From: Emergomyces orientalis
Lineage: Eukaryota > Ascomycota > Eurotiomycetes > Onygenales > Ajellomycetaceae
Length of the DNA: 64,000 bases
Reading direction: 5' to 3'
Assembly: GCA_002110485.1 (NCBI GenBank)
Contig: MOWL01000001.1
Coordinates: 2,108,001 to 2,172,000, forward strand
The position numbers were made by a program, and so were the translations under genes. The stretch's first letter is position 1. Every line of letters starts with the position of its first letter. Positions 25,935 through 37,295 of this stretch are shown piece after piece. The notes beneath the pieces are model-generated. The model saw nothing but the letters and a program-made list of their open reading frames with translations, was not told the DNA's origin and searched no databases.

Positions 25935-26439
25935 TGTGCGTTCCCAAATCCCGCTAGAAATCGATTTGAAAATCACAGATGTTGCTGGATAGAGGAGTGG
26001 AAATGTGTATTACTAGTAAAGTTGTTGTGAGCAGCCGCGGCGGATGAAAGAAATTGAGGATGGGAGCAGGAATGCCAAGCCTTGACGGAACTTGAAAGCG
26101 GCGTTTTTTAAATATGTAGTTATGCAACAGAATGACAAAAATACTTTAGACGACCCCCAGCACCAAAGGCCCTAATTCCATCATTGGATATCAGTGGTAG
26201 CTCCGACAGCGAGATGTGTGACTAGCTATCTACTTTTTGGGATTACTTTGGGAATATTTTCTATCCCTTTTCTTCCGCTGGCGGGGCGAATTGTCTGCTT
26301 TGGGTGTGCTGAGGTGCATGGATTAAAATGCGTATTTGGTGAGCTCATTTACCTTCAATAAAATATTCGAAGCTTTCGGACGATATGGGGTGAGCTAATA
26401 TTGACATGTCCATATAGACAGCTGCAAAACCAAGCAATC
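25935..26439. promoter_or_regulatory. Divergent promoter, rsm18 and PPR gene
   Basis: About 500 bp between two divergent genes whose products both appear to go to mitochondria. No open frame or specific site is supported. A shared regulatory region is an inference from the arrangement. Confidence 0.4.
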
Positions 26440-28953
26440 ATGCGATCCTACCTTTCTCAAAGAACTTTTCGCGCAATTCTGGAAAACAAGCCGTATACTC
26501 ACCTTCGATGCCGGCAAAGGCTAGCAGTATCGGCTCCTTCGCGCGCCTCCCAATGCCACTGTCTATATCAATTACAACGGAGATATCTGTTTGGCTTCCC
26601 TACAGCTAGCCCGACGGTTGCTCAGCCGGAGACCAAGAAGGGCCAATATGTGGATTATGGGGGGCATCGAATGAGGGAATTGATGGAAGCATTGGAGGAG
26701 AAATCTCAGTCGACGCCAGACACAATCGCGAAGGCATTCTCGTCCTTCATCCATCATCGGCTTGAAAACCCCACGACTTTAACAGCGGCTCAAGCCAAAT
26801 TCTTATTGTGGGCGTGGGAATATTTAGATGGCGCCATGAAGGAAAATCGGTCGGCGGGTTTGGATCAGAGTATCGCTCAGCCTGAAGAAATCCTCAATGC
26901 CCTGTCGCGATCACAGTGGGAGCCTTACGCCCGTGACAACGTACGCACCCTTGCGAAGTCGGCTTTTCGAAAGATCTGCTCCAAATTTGGCCCAGAATTC
27001 GGCGCTGACTCGGTTTCCAGCCGGGAGGTTCTATACCTATATTTGCATATCCTAGCGTCAACCGGGGAATTCCGCGAAGCGCTACAAATGATTGAAAATT
27101 ACTGGTCTTCGGTTCTCAGAAAAACAGGAATAAAACCCTGGATACCTGTTGCCAAGGGCGTTTTGAAAGAAGGGCCAGACGCCTTGAATATAGTTTTTGA
27201 ACACATGAAACAGCATGATATTCAATTGGACCAAAAAACCCATGAAATGCTGACGGTGGCAGCTGCGAACGAGAATGTGGGATCAACATACAAATTTATC
27301 TATGAATACAAGATAAACAACCGTTTGCAGCCCACTCTCGCTGCGACAATTGCCACTGCAAACGCTATGATTTGGCGCGGCAAAGCGGGTTGGGCTAGAG
27401 ACCTCCTCACGCTTCCACGACGGAACCCGACACCAGAGGTCAGAGACGCGGTTTTGCTTCTAGCGGTCAGAAAAGGGCAAGGAGCAGATATCGTTGACAA
27501 AAAATTGGCTGACCTGTGTACCATAAACCCTGACTTAGGATCGACCTTAACGATCACCACTTTCAACAAACTTTTGGAATTCAAGGTCATCAAGCGCGAA
27601 TATGATGGCATTGACGACCTTGTTTCGCTTGCCAAAGCGTGGGGTCTGCAGCCAGATGTGTTCACGGGCATGTCAAGAGTGAGTGCTCGTTTGCATGCTG
27701 GCGATATTCCCGGTGCAATGTGCCTATGGGAAGAGTTAGATTTGAGCGAGCTTACCGAAGGGAATAATGCTACTTTGTGGAATATAATCATGAGACAACT
27801 TTGTCTGGCAGCGCAAGCCGACCCTGACAACGAGACTGTCTTGGCTTTCATCGACAGGCTCCTAGAATCAGACTGCCCCGTAGAAACTGTCACCTTGGAA
27901 GAACTTTGCCGAATGCTACTCCTCCGTCATGACCTAGAGGGCATATCAGAACTACTGAAGCCATTCGTCAGTTCTTGCAGCATACCAGGACTCTCACAAG
28001 TTCTGAAACCGTTTGCGCAATTTATTGCCGACCAGAATGAATCTGTCGAAACCGCTTGGGAAGTTCACGAGCTTCTGGCCCGTGCAGTCCCATACGCGCC
28101 CGTAGGATTCTGGACGAATACCATGAAACAATTCTTCAAACGCGGCCGCCCAGATCTAGCATGCCTTGCGTTTGGCCACATGCGCAAAAAAGTGAATCCA
28201 CAAGATCGCCCTACAGCCCAGACATACGCGATATGTTTCCATGGCCTCGCAAAGACCGCTTATTCCGAAGGTATTTTCCTCGTACACAACATGTTGAAAC
28301 TGGACGTCGAGGTGCAATGGACGAGGACGTTACTTCACAAACTTATGGCCGCATATATCTCATGCGGAGATCCCGAGCAGGCAATGGAGTTCTTCAGGGA
28401 GATTCTACATTCAGAAGAGGGCCCCTCTTACTATTCTATTACGTTATTTTTCCGCGCATGCGCGACCTATCGCAAGGGGTTGCAGGAAGCGACCCAGATG
28501 GTCGAGAAGTTGAAATCGCTCAATCTCCCCCTGAACAGGAGAGCTTACAATAATTATATCTGTGTGTTGAGTACGCATGGCGAGCTTGAGCACGCTACAG
28601 AGGCTATCAGTGTCATGCGTGCAGAAATCGGAGAGTATCCTACGGAGGCTACGTACGTTTGCCGTTTCCTAAAACCCCCCAACCCCCCACCTCTCCTTCA
28701 CTCCTCCAAAATAACTATTAGCTAACCAAATCCCCCCTTCTTAATCCGCGACAGCATTGGAATCCTCTACAACAACCTCCCTAATCAGAAATGGCGTGAT
28801 CAGGCTGAGTCATGGGCTAGGATAGCCTATCCGGATCTATGGGCCGGACTTGAAAAGTTACCCACAACCGTAGATGAGGATGGAGTTCGCTCTTTTGACC
28901 TTGCCGATCGGGATGGAGAAGGAAACTCTCAAGGCTGGGAAAATGATCTTTGA
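26440..28953 (+). CDS. Mitochondrial pentatricopeptide-repeat protein (CIA84-like)
   Basis: Two exons: 26440-28652 and 28755-28953, giving 803 aa. The start is the first ATG of the frame (MRSYLSQRTFRA). The N-terminus is basic with Arg/Ser, followed by an RRYLFGF motif typical of mitochondrial targeting. The body is alpha-helical with degenerate PPR-type repeats, for example near EFREALQMIENYW, GDPEQAMEFFREIL and GELEHATEAISVMRAE. The overall layout, including the RRxxF-type start and a following helical segment with AKAFSSFI, resembles the complex I intermediate-associated protein CIA84. That assignment is tentative. It could instead be another mitochondrial RNA-binding or translation factor. 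Confidence 0.78.
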
Positions 28954-30399
28954 TAATGATATTCCCTAGACAAGAGGGTGAATGTAGCTGAGCAAAGATT
29001 ATGAATGTAGCAGGATTCAGCTAAGTTTCGATGCTGAAGGGTCGATGATTAGCCCACGGAGGTGTTTCTATGCATCGTTGCGATATGTATTTCTCCTACA
29101 CAAGGGCTGATGTGCATGTATATTGCATATTTTGGTGTTTGATGTCATTGTGAGCTTGAACCCATTTCGTTTTGAAAACGGGGTTCTCTGTTTATGGATT
29201 TGAGTTTGTACATTACCTGGATAGCTGTATAATTTTCGTTTAATATAAAAGCGAAGTCGGTTGAGCTGCGTGTGAATAATATTTCTGGCGCCATGTCAAA
29301 GCTGGCTGTATGCCTTTAGGCCTAATCCATTGTGGTCATATTTAGCTGGGCAACGAGAGGGAAGAACAGTCTTTGGTCGGAAGCATCAACATGTTTAGAC
29401 TATCTCATTCAGAATCAAATTGGTGGTTGTATGTAATCAAAACGCCCCAAAGGCAAATCCATTTTGAAGCAGTGAACAGATAGGCCCACCTCTTCAACAC
29501 CTCCAGCTCGTTTCGACATTGAAGGTCGCAAAAGACAAAACTAGGTCTTTAAAACAAAAGGGCAACAGAAGTGTGCAAAGACCAATTTACTTCAACCAAC
29601 TGAACAAGCTGGTTGATCTAAATCAACCCTTCCTGATCAACCAACCGTAAGCGTAGGGTAATAAACAATATACCACCCGTTTACGAAGTATATGAATTGC
29701 CCCTACCTTATCCATGTTCCTTGACCCCTTATATTTTCCCAGCTTGGACCGTTCTCGACATAATCAAAATCCAGTAATGATAATCAAAGGCAGAATGAAG
29801 AAAATGAAGAAGATAGACCAGATACTGGGGAATAGCGCTGGGGATAAAACGTATGACGTGTGACTTTGGTGAGAGAGAGAGAAAGGGCTCTCTAGCATAA
29901 GGAGCTGAAGTCGGAAAAACGAACAAATCGACTTCAAATTATAACTAACGAAGGCCAAATAACAACATTAACCTGCACAAATATCTCAAGCTAAAAGAGA
30001 TAAAAATAATTCAAGAAAAAGAAGTAAGCAAAACCCGAATTTCCATTTCCCGTACGAACCATGCGCGCTACACTCCGTGGTACAATATACAGTTTGTTGA
30101 AAGGATTAAAATGCCAATGGAAGGAGAAAAATAAGAAGACGAGAAACAGGGCACAAAGCGCGTGGTGCGATACTCTCAAAACTGGCTTCAATGAAAACAT
30201 CACACAATTGGAAGAAAAAAAAGAAGTTTTCAGAACAGATAAGAAACGACATGGTCAGAAGGGAAAAAAATGACTGGTAAAAAGTGGTAAAAAGTGAGAT
30301 TGAAATGGTCCATTCCATCTCCCATAAAGAAACACTACAACATTGATTTCCCACGTCCAGGCAGCCCCCAATCCACACAAAAAAAAGCGTATAGGATTT
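28954..30399. other. Intergenic region (PPR gene to AT-hook gene)
   Basis: About 1.4 kb between converging genes, GC-poor (AT-rich 3' UTR-like sequence), with a purine-rich stretch around 30000-30300. Open frames lack domain-like content and I see no tRNA or repeat. A non-coding transcript cannot be judged from sequence alone. Confidence 0.45.
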
Positions 30400-30849
30400 C
30401 TAATTTGCCGTTACTTCAGCTGTCGCTGGAGCGGGCGCTGGAGTCATCGCAGGGTCAGATACAGCCAACTCAGCAGCTTTACTCATAACATTACTCTTAC
30501 TATTCGCCTTTGGCCCTCTCTTTGCTCCCGCTGCTGCTGCTGCTGCTGACCCCTTTGGCTTCCTGCCTGGCTTCGCAGCCCCTGCGCCTACGTTTTCAGT
30601 CTTAGTCTTTGCATTTGCAGTCGTGGCCTTGCTAGATTTCTTGGTGACGCCCGCTGTGGCAGAGGCTTTGGGTTTGGGACCACGCTTGCTGGATGAACTC
30701 GAGCTCTCCTTGGTCGCCTTCGTCTCCATACTGCCTGTCTTGGACTTTGCTGTGGCATTGTTGCGGCGTTTCTTTGAGACTGGAGAGGTGGATATTGTCT
30801 CGATAACGCGGGGGCGCGCATTGCCAGTTGCGCCGCGGGTGATTGCCAT
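30400..30849 (-). CDS. Small basic Ala/Lys-rich protein with AT-hook-like motifs
   Basis: A single exon of 149 aa starts at an ATG (30849). The protein is rich in Lys, Ala, Ser, Thr and Pro, with no predicted fold. It carries three short Gly-Arg-Pro-like cores, KRGPKPK, PGRKPKG and KRGPKA, similar to AT-hook minor-groove binders. This composition matches small nuclear HMGA-like or histone H1-tail-like proteins. A nuclear DNA-binding role is inferred from composition only. A poly-alanine run is encoded by a GCT/CTG triplet tract (about 30530-30550). A C-terminal Pro-Ala repeat ends the protein. Confidence 0.6.
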   Translation of the reverse strand: MAITRGATGNARPRVIETISTSPVSKKRRNNATAKSKTGSMETKATKESSSSSSKRGPKPKASATAGVTKKSSKATTANAKTKTENVGAGAAKPGRKPKGSAAAAAAGAKRGPKANSKSNVMSKAAELAVSDPAMTPAPAPATAEVTAN

Positions 30850-32707
30850 CTTATTTATATGTTTATCTTAGTTTGAATTGGGGGTTGATAAAAGGCGGTT
30901 TCGGTGAGCGTTCTGTTCGCGCCGGGGAAATGGGACTCTTTTGATAAAATGGGTAGTGATCAAATCGCGATGTTACTGTCCAAATAATAATGGCGGCGAT
31001 TGTGAATTGAAGTTTGTCTGTTAATATTTTATCAGAACTCGAGTCCTAGGTTTTGAAGTCTTCGAGGACAAAGCAAAAAGGAAGAGATTCGTCGCGTCAA
31101 ATATTCTAGCCGCTGGAATTCAAAAATGTTTGTCATGCATCAAGGACGAGAGATACAAGAAATTGCGCAGGGAAAGCAAGAGACAAACAGAATTTTTGAA
31201 CACTGCTTTTGAGAGGGGAATATTTTCAAAATTTCGCGAGTGATAAAAGCATAACAAGATGCTAAGTAGAGCGCCTCTAGCAGTACTGATGGAGTTCAAC
31301 CGATTTGTTGGAGTGCGATGCGGCGCAATCAAAACAACCCAACATGGTAACATTGGCTAAACAGGAGGAGAAAGGCGCTTCTTACCTGGATGGATTTCAG
31401 TGGAATAAAAGATCTGGATTATCACAAATTCGACAGATAACAATAATTCAAAAGTTCGCGATCATGGATCCTCAAGAATGGAAGCAAAGAAATGCGAAAG
31501 TAGTTGATGTTGGAAGAGATGAAGTCGAAGGGGACGGGGTGCAGAGGGGTTGGAATTGCGGAAAATTGCGCAGTTCTTTTTTCAGGGTTTCAGCTGCAGC
31601 CCGGAATCATCTAAATATTCAGGGGGTTCGAGGGGAAGAAAGCCAGCAACACTCAAAACTCCCCCATTTATACGGTGCCACAGTAACAACAGAAATAAAA
31701 ACCTAAGGACTTGCCTCCCTCCAAGACCACGGCTGGAAATTACATATGGTACTTTTTTTTGTTTCTTTTTTTGGATTGGTCTTGTATCTCCATTAATAGG
31801 TTCTCCCTCCTGGTCCATTAAATGTCCCACGAGCGATTAGGTGAACTTGGGCTTTTTCATGCATAATTTCTCTGCGCCTAGGGTTAAACAAGTCCAGCCG
31901 GTCGAGGACGCAATAAAAATAGCTACACAGGGGAGTTAGTTACTGCTGCGAGAATGCGCAAACTTTTGGGTAGTGCCAGGCGCTTGTAAATCAGCCGTGC
32001 CCTGGGATTGTTGCATTAAAAGCGTGGGATTCAAGAAAGGTTAGCTATCCTGCAGCTCGCAACCAATTTGCCTCGTATATTTGAATCGCAGCGAACCCAT
32101 CACTGTTATATTTACATGGATGAACCTGCCTCGATGCCGCCAACGATGAATAGAGTACCCAATGACACAGCCCACGATGCAAGAAGCGGTACCAGAGTTA
32201 ATTGGAACCCACCATCACCCTCGAGATATCCTTTCCCAAAGAAGGGGAATAATGAGAGCTACCCGAAAGTTTGCCTTATTCCGCGATATGACCGCTTCTC
32301 CGCTGAAGAGGTTCTGAGCCCGGAGTTCTCCATAGCAAGAAAACTTTTCTAGCGCGATAGTTGAGATATGCGCTTCTTATGAAACAGCAAAAATACTTCA
32401 AAGATGTTACTCCATCTGCTGGATGTCAGGTTTGTGCAGGTGGAAGAACGGGAATGGGCTCGATACTTCTGCATATTTCTCACAACCTGAGCTTTTTGGG
32501 AGTCATGTAATTTGCTTTTGCGTGCAAAAGTCCCATGATTATGCCCCAGTTTCAATTCGCTCTAGAAAACTATCGAGTCGCCCTGCAAATGTGCTTGCAA
32601 ACAATGCTGTACAGCGATGTCTGAAAACATTGGAGAGCAATGAAAATGAGACAATGAGAAGCGAAATCGGGAACAACAGCTATTTTCCGCTTTGGGCGAT
32701 TCCCCCC

Positions 32708-32733
32708 TTAGGTTTCTAGGGCTTAAACCCTAA
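32708..32733. promoter_or_regulatory. Telobox-like (Tbf1/Rap1-type) site upstream of rps29
   Basis: Two half-sites, CTAGGGCTT and AAACCCTAA, lie face to face in an imperfect palindrome, with a further TTAGG just before. It sits about 420 bp upstream of the eS29 start codon. AACCCTAA-type sites are bound by Tbf1- or Rap1-like factors at ribosomal-protein promoters in many fungi. Function here is inferred from motif and position. Confidence 0.5.
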
Positions 32734-32929
32734 CTCCGCAAAGGGCTGCAAGACAAAAGGCGCCAACGAAAAAGAGCGGGAAAAAACATCCCACGAATTT
32801 TACAAGATACTGAGCTCCCGATCTACAACTAGCCCATGCAATCCATTGGAGTTATATAGCAGTTTCCCTCAAATAGATTTTATTATGCTTCCGGTTGATA
32901 GCTCCCCAACGGCACCATAGAATATAAAT

Positions 32930-32935
32930 CACGTG
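32930..32935. promoter_or_regulatory. CACGTG E-box upstream of rps29
   Basis: A perfect CACGTG (Cbf1-type) E-box about 215 bp upstream of the eS29 start. CACGTG and telobox motifs are paired at ribosomal-protein promoters in several yeasts, and both occur here. Confidence 0.4.
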
Positions 32936-33149
32936 ATATAGCCAATCTGCTATTCCCAATAAGGCTTAGCACCCATCCATCAGCGCGTATTACATAATCT
33001 CCCCTGCCGAAAGACACACAGAATCCCGTTCAAAATTATCTCCACCGTTCCGCCTGCAGCACTTCTTCGACAACCGCCCGACCGACGACGACAACGACTC
33101 CGACCACGTCAAGACCATCAATCCCCTCCATCTCTCCTTAATCTTCAAG

Positions 33150-33837
33150 ATGACGCACGAGTCCGTTTACTATAGTCGTCCTAGGACCTACGGCAAAGGA
33201 AGCCGCCAGTGGTAAGCACCTTACCTGTTTACCTTGACATTTTCCGTTTCGGGAGGAAGAGGGGCAGGAGGGGGATAAGGAATAGAAATTGGGGATGGAC
33301 TTCATTGGAGGGACATATATGAATATCAAAGGAGGAGAAAGGAGTTTTGAAGAATGCATGGAACAAGGGGAACATGGGGAGAAATACCAACATACGGGGT
33401 GGGAACATGTTTTGCTGATTTTTGGCAATTTCTTTGATATATAGCCGTGTCTGCGCACACAAGGCCGGTCTCATCCGCAAGTATGGTCTGCTTGTCTGCC
33501 GTCAGGTAAGAAAATACCAACCACCTTCGAACAGGGGGTCCTCAATTTTTATCGAGTGAGGCATTTTGCGCTGGAAATTCAATTCGCTAACGCCTTGTCC
33601 TTTTTCGTGACTTGTAGTGCTTCCGTGAGAAAGCCTCCGATATTGGCTTCATCAAGGTACTTATTACTCTATATATATACTCCACGTACCCTCCTATACG
33701 ATAAAAATATTATTGGATACCACATCCCTAGCAGATCAGAGGCAATTCTGGTGGAGCAATGGGATAAAAAAAAGCACACAGGCAATCGGGGAAAGAGGAT
33801 ATAAGACTAATCAATCATATCTATCCAGTACCGGTGA
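33150..33837 (+). CDS. rps29: 40S ribosomal protein eS29/uS14 (Rps29)
   Basis: Four exons: 33150-33211, 33445-33505, 33618-33656 and 33829-33837, giving 56 aa, exactly the eukaryotic S29 length. The sequence begins MTHESVYYSRPRTYGKGSR. It carries the four zinc-binding cysteines as two Cys-x-x-Cys pairs (CRVC at 21-24 and CRQC at 39-42) and ends KYR-like, with final residues Tyr-Arg. It sits in the head of the 40S subunit and contacts 18S rRNA. The last exon is only nine bases: two codons and the stop. All four splice junctions keep frame. Introns make up about three quarters of the gene. Confidence 0.95.
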
Positions 33838-35084
33838 AACCTCTCCTCCTCCCTCCTAGCGATTCGCATTCATATCGCCCGCGCCGCATATATCGAGAAT
33901 GAAAAACCCTCCGCTACAACCTGTCTGAACTTAGTCCAAAACATGCCCGAATGCGTATAATAAGAGTCACATATTATCATGCCTTAAGGGGAAGAGCCAA
34001 AAAAAAAGTAACATGGAGGAGATAACATCAGTAAATCAAAATGATGCCTTGACTTTGACTGGCATGGGGTTTCGATCAATGGGGAGGAGCAGGTAGAATT
34101 TATGCGATTTTGTTTGGGGGGATCCCTCGATTTCCCTTTAATTCTCCCATTTTTCGCTCCCCCGTTTATTTTTTTTTAAATAAAACTTTTGCTTTTTTTT
34201 TATTGAAATGTCTCGTCGGACATGTGAGAATTTTATATGATGGATGGGTGTTTTGTTTTTTCCCTGTCTTAGAGAACCAACCAAAAATATTAAAGAAAAA
34301 AATATTAAAGAAAAAATGAAGCCAAATCCATCAATTGATTACCTCACGTTCCACAGAGATATCAGTTTTCGACCCTTCCCTCCCCCCTTGCGGGTTTCTA
34401 TAATATATGAGGGAAATCTCGATTTCCTTACCCTGTCCGGCTTACCCTGTTGTCCGAAGCAAACTAGCTGCGACACAGCATTGATCGAAAAACGCTCTAA
34501 ACACTCTGAATATATAAAGGATGTGAACTTGATACATATCAAATAAAACTGATATATGTCTCCCAACTTTCTGAATCCGTTGTCGGTTCTTTAGGCTCCG
34601 TTTTCCAATATCAGCGTCCTCCCCCCCCGGACCTGATAAGTACGTCCATCTCCACCAAGTTCGTTCTCAACCGGATTCCAACCGCAATAGGTAGATACGT
34701 ATCAACATCCCTTTTCTTCGTTTTTAATGTGAAAGTTCCCATGTTCAACGCTATCCCAACAAAAGGCTAAGGCAACGCAACCAAACCCCCCTCTCCTCGC
34801 CATCAGCTTATATATTCAATATTAAAATTTCTTAAATTTTTTAAAAAATGAAGTAAAATTATTCAACGAATGTATTTTTTTGATTTTATGTATGTTACAT
34901 GCATGTTATGTTCCTCTCTACAAGTTCACACACCGGATAAAGAGAGAAGGGGGAGAAAACATTCAGAAGTAATATAATATGAATGTAACAGGCCTACGCT
35001 GAAGAGCTCAGCACTAATATAGATCTTATATAACAAAAAGTAGAAAACATTAAGAAAAAGAAAAGAAAAGAAAAAGCATTTGAG
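33838..35084. other. AT-rich intergenic transition zone
   Basis: AT content rises sharply after rps29 and marks the left edge of the repeat island. T-rich and A-rich runs and short ATATTAAAGAAA direct repeats (about 34290-34316) are visible. No gene is supported. Confidence 0.5.
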
Positions 35085-36420
35085 TGTGAACACACAAGAT
35101 TCTTTTATGAGCCTGGCGGGGTGGATAATCATATTTCCGAAAAGTCCGACCCAGGGGTCAGACTTTTTCTGAGCATTTTGGTGTGTGATTTTCGGCGGAT
35201 ATCAGCGCGGCGGCCGCATATTGGCGTGGCCGCTAGGTCGGCGAAAACCATGGAGCTTCCATTGGCATGTGAGTGGAATGGTCTACTAACATGGGCGTAG
35301 CTCATCACATTAGCCCCCCCCTTCTCTCGAGCTCAGCGCCTCCCATTGATCAAGAGCCGCTGTCTCGGACAATGCCGAACCCGCAGTCCATGATGGGCGA
35401 TTGTAGCCCACCCATTTCACAAGGTATTGTCAGCCATGGTCATGAAGTCATTCATCCAGTATCTCTTTTCTCTCATTTAAGCTTGTTGTCCTCCCCCATG
35501 ATGCCTGGCGGCTGCCAGTCAGAGATTGTTTGAGAGGGGAATGAATCAGTGACTGCTCAGTGTAAGAGATTCATATGAAAGACATCATGAATATCAGAGA
35601 GAGTGTTCAGGTGGTAGTTATGACTGTCTAGAACTTCCAGGACTTCATATTTCACATGTCAGTAGTCCAGCGTGCATTATGGGTGTGTGGTTCAAATGTT
35701 CTTGAGACTGAGCCAAACTAGATCACCAATCTTATACTGTTCAGCAGAGTCTTGTTGTACATTGACTTGATCTTCTTGATCTTGTTTGATGCTCATCATT
35801 GATGCTTCTGCCCAGTTGCGGGTGTCTCAGAGCTTTGTTACTATATTATCAGTGACCTCAATGAGATTGCGCAGGTTCATTGAGAGTTGTGTGAGTTTTT
35901 GAAGATCTAGTATTTTCATATTATAGTCATGCATGAGAAAGAATGAGCTCACACCAGTGAAGACTGTGTCTCAGTCATTAATTACAACTTCTGCATGAAG
36001 AAGTAGATCATGCCAGTCATCTTGCAGATAATTACAGAACTTACAAAAATAATTCTTTACTGTCTGTATTGTTTGCTCTGAGAAACTGTCAGTCTCTGAA
36101 TAATAGATGATTAATAGATGACATGTGATCTTCAGTAACTGACAGATTCTTGTTTATAGAGTGCTTATGAACTGTCAGTCTTGGTCTGACACAATTGATC
36201 TTGACAGTCCATGCATTTGATAGAATGAGCTTTGTAGAAAAGCTTCAGCAATCTGTTCTGTATCTATTTTATTGCAGAGTTCTAGTATTACACTCTTGCT
36301 TAGATAGTTAATAATAATCATGATGTTCTTGCATTCTTTACTCTCAGAGAAATTCACTGTGAAATCAATGACAATATCTCATTATATTTAATCTGAAATG
36401 TTGAGTGATTTGAGAAGATC
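35085..36420 (-). mobile_element. Decayed Ty3/gypsy chromovirus remnant (integrase + chromodomain)
   Basis: Reading the minus strand from about 36420 down gives a broken integrase. It starts with FSESKECKNIMIIINYLSKS, a rve-core start, and continues through SRSIVSDQD, the QTIQTVKNYF helix and LQDDWHDLLLHAEV. The QYKIGDLVWLSL segment follows, and near 35560 the NTLSDIHDVFHMNLL turn. A C-terminal chromodomain-like QYLVKWVGYNRPSWT lies near 35400. The reading is interrupted by several stops and frame breaks, so the element is dead. A G-run just before about 35315 looks like a polypurine tract, and the sequence down to about 35085 may be the 3' LTR, but only one LTR is visible. RT, RNase H and gag are missing. 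The family is clear; the ends are approximate. Confidence 0.7.
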
Positions 36421-36478
36421 TTTTCAACAGTTCTTTTATAAAATAACTGATAAGCAGTAAATACAGTTTTAAATAAAG

Positions 36479-37295
36479 TATTATTATTATTATTCTTCCA
36501 TTATAGATATATGCAGTCAGGGACTATGATATCTACCTGAGACTCAAAGAGTCTCAGGATTTTTCTAACTTTAAAACTAATTAATATACATTTTTTCTTC
36601 AAACAAATAGCACTTGCAATACTTGAATTCCAGCCCAGAATAGTCAGCAAATTGATTTTTCTTTTTTTTATATTTATTTATAAATATTTTTGAAGATTAT
36701 TTATATTCTCTTTTTTCATATAATTTTCAAGTGATTACAAAGAAAATAAATTAATGATAGACAAAATAACTCATGACATGAATACAAAGGAAATAGAAGA
36801 CAGACTCTAACACAAAAGAAATAGTGAGATATTATATAATATCTAGCAGTTTTTATAAAGAATATTTCAGATTCTCATTCATTTATATTTTCATCTTTGA
36901 AATAGAATTGATTTCTAGTAGCTATTTGAGTTTCATTGAGAAAATCAATTAAATATTAACTGTCTATTTCAGTTGAAAATAGTAGTTTCATATTCATTTC
37001 TCTCAGCTTATATTTATATCTCAGTTCAGCTCTAAGTTCTTGATTTAATGAGCAATTCATTAAGATATGTTCTGGGTCTTCAAGAGAGTCACAATATTCA
37101 CAATTTTCACTTTCAATATCAGATATTCTTTTCAAATAAGATTTGAAATAGCCATGATCTAATTTCAATTGAATGATTGAGAAGAAAAGCTTCTTCTTGC
37201 ACTTAATAGAGCATGATTTTCATTTAGATTTAGTTTCAAATCTAAAATAGTGAGGACTTTTTCTTTGTTTTTCTCATATTTTATGCTATTTTTCT
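36479..37295 (-). mobile_element. LINE 3' fragment, 5'-truncated and mutated
   Basis: About 0.8 kb is collinear with the 3' end of the neighbouring LINE (compare 44078-44898). It includes the end of ORF2 (DHGYFKSYLKRISDIES region, minus strand) and the 3' UTR with its terminal (TAA)n tail at 36479-36495. Relative to the intact copy it has several differences, among them three Trp codons turned into stops. All three are G-to-A changes on the coding strand, as C-to-T mutation of the other strand would give. Its inner end is the 13-bp sequence ATGCTATTTTTCT (37283-37295), which reappears inverted at 44065-44077. Confidence 0.8.

Larger units (their letters stand above)
30850..33149. other. Intergenic region upstream of rps29 and AT-hook gene
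   Basis: About 2.3 kb between two divergent genes. Several short open frames exist, one ending near 32352, but none has an ATG-led reading with recognisable content. The right third holds sites typical of ribosomal-protein promoters, listed separately. The rest shows nothing I can name. Confidence 0.45.

Noticed and set aside
32068..32352. Open frame of about 94 codons upstream of rps29
   Set aside because: It begins at TTG, is not recognisable and lies in a promoter region.
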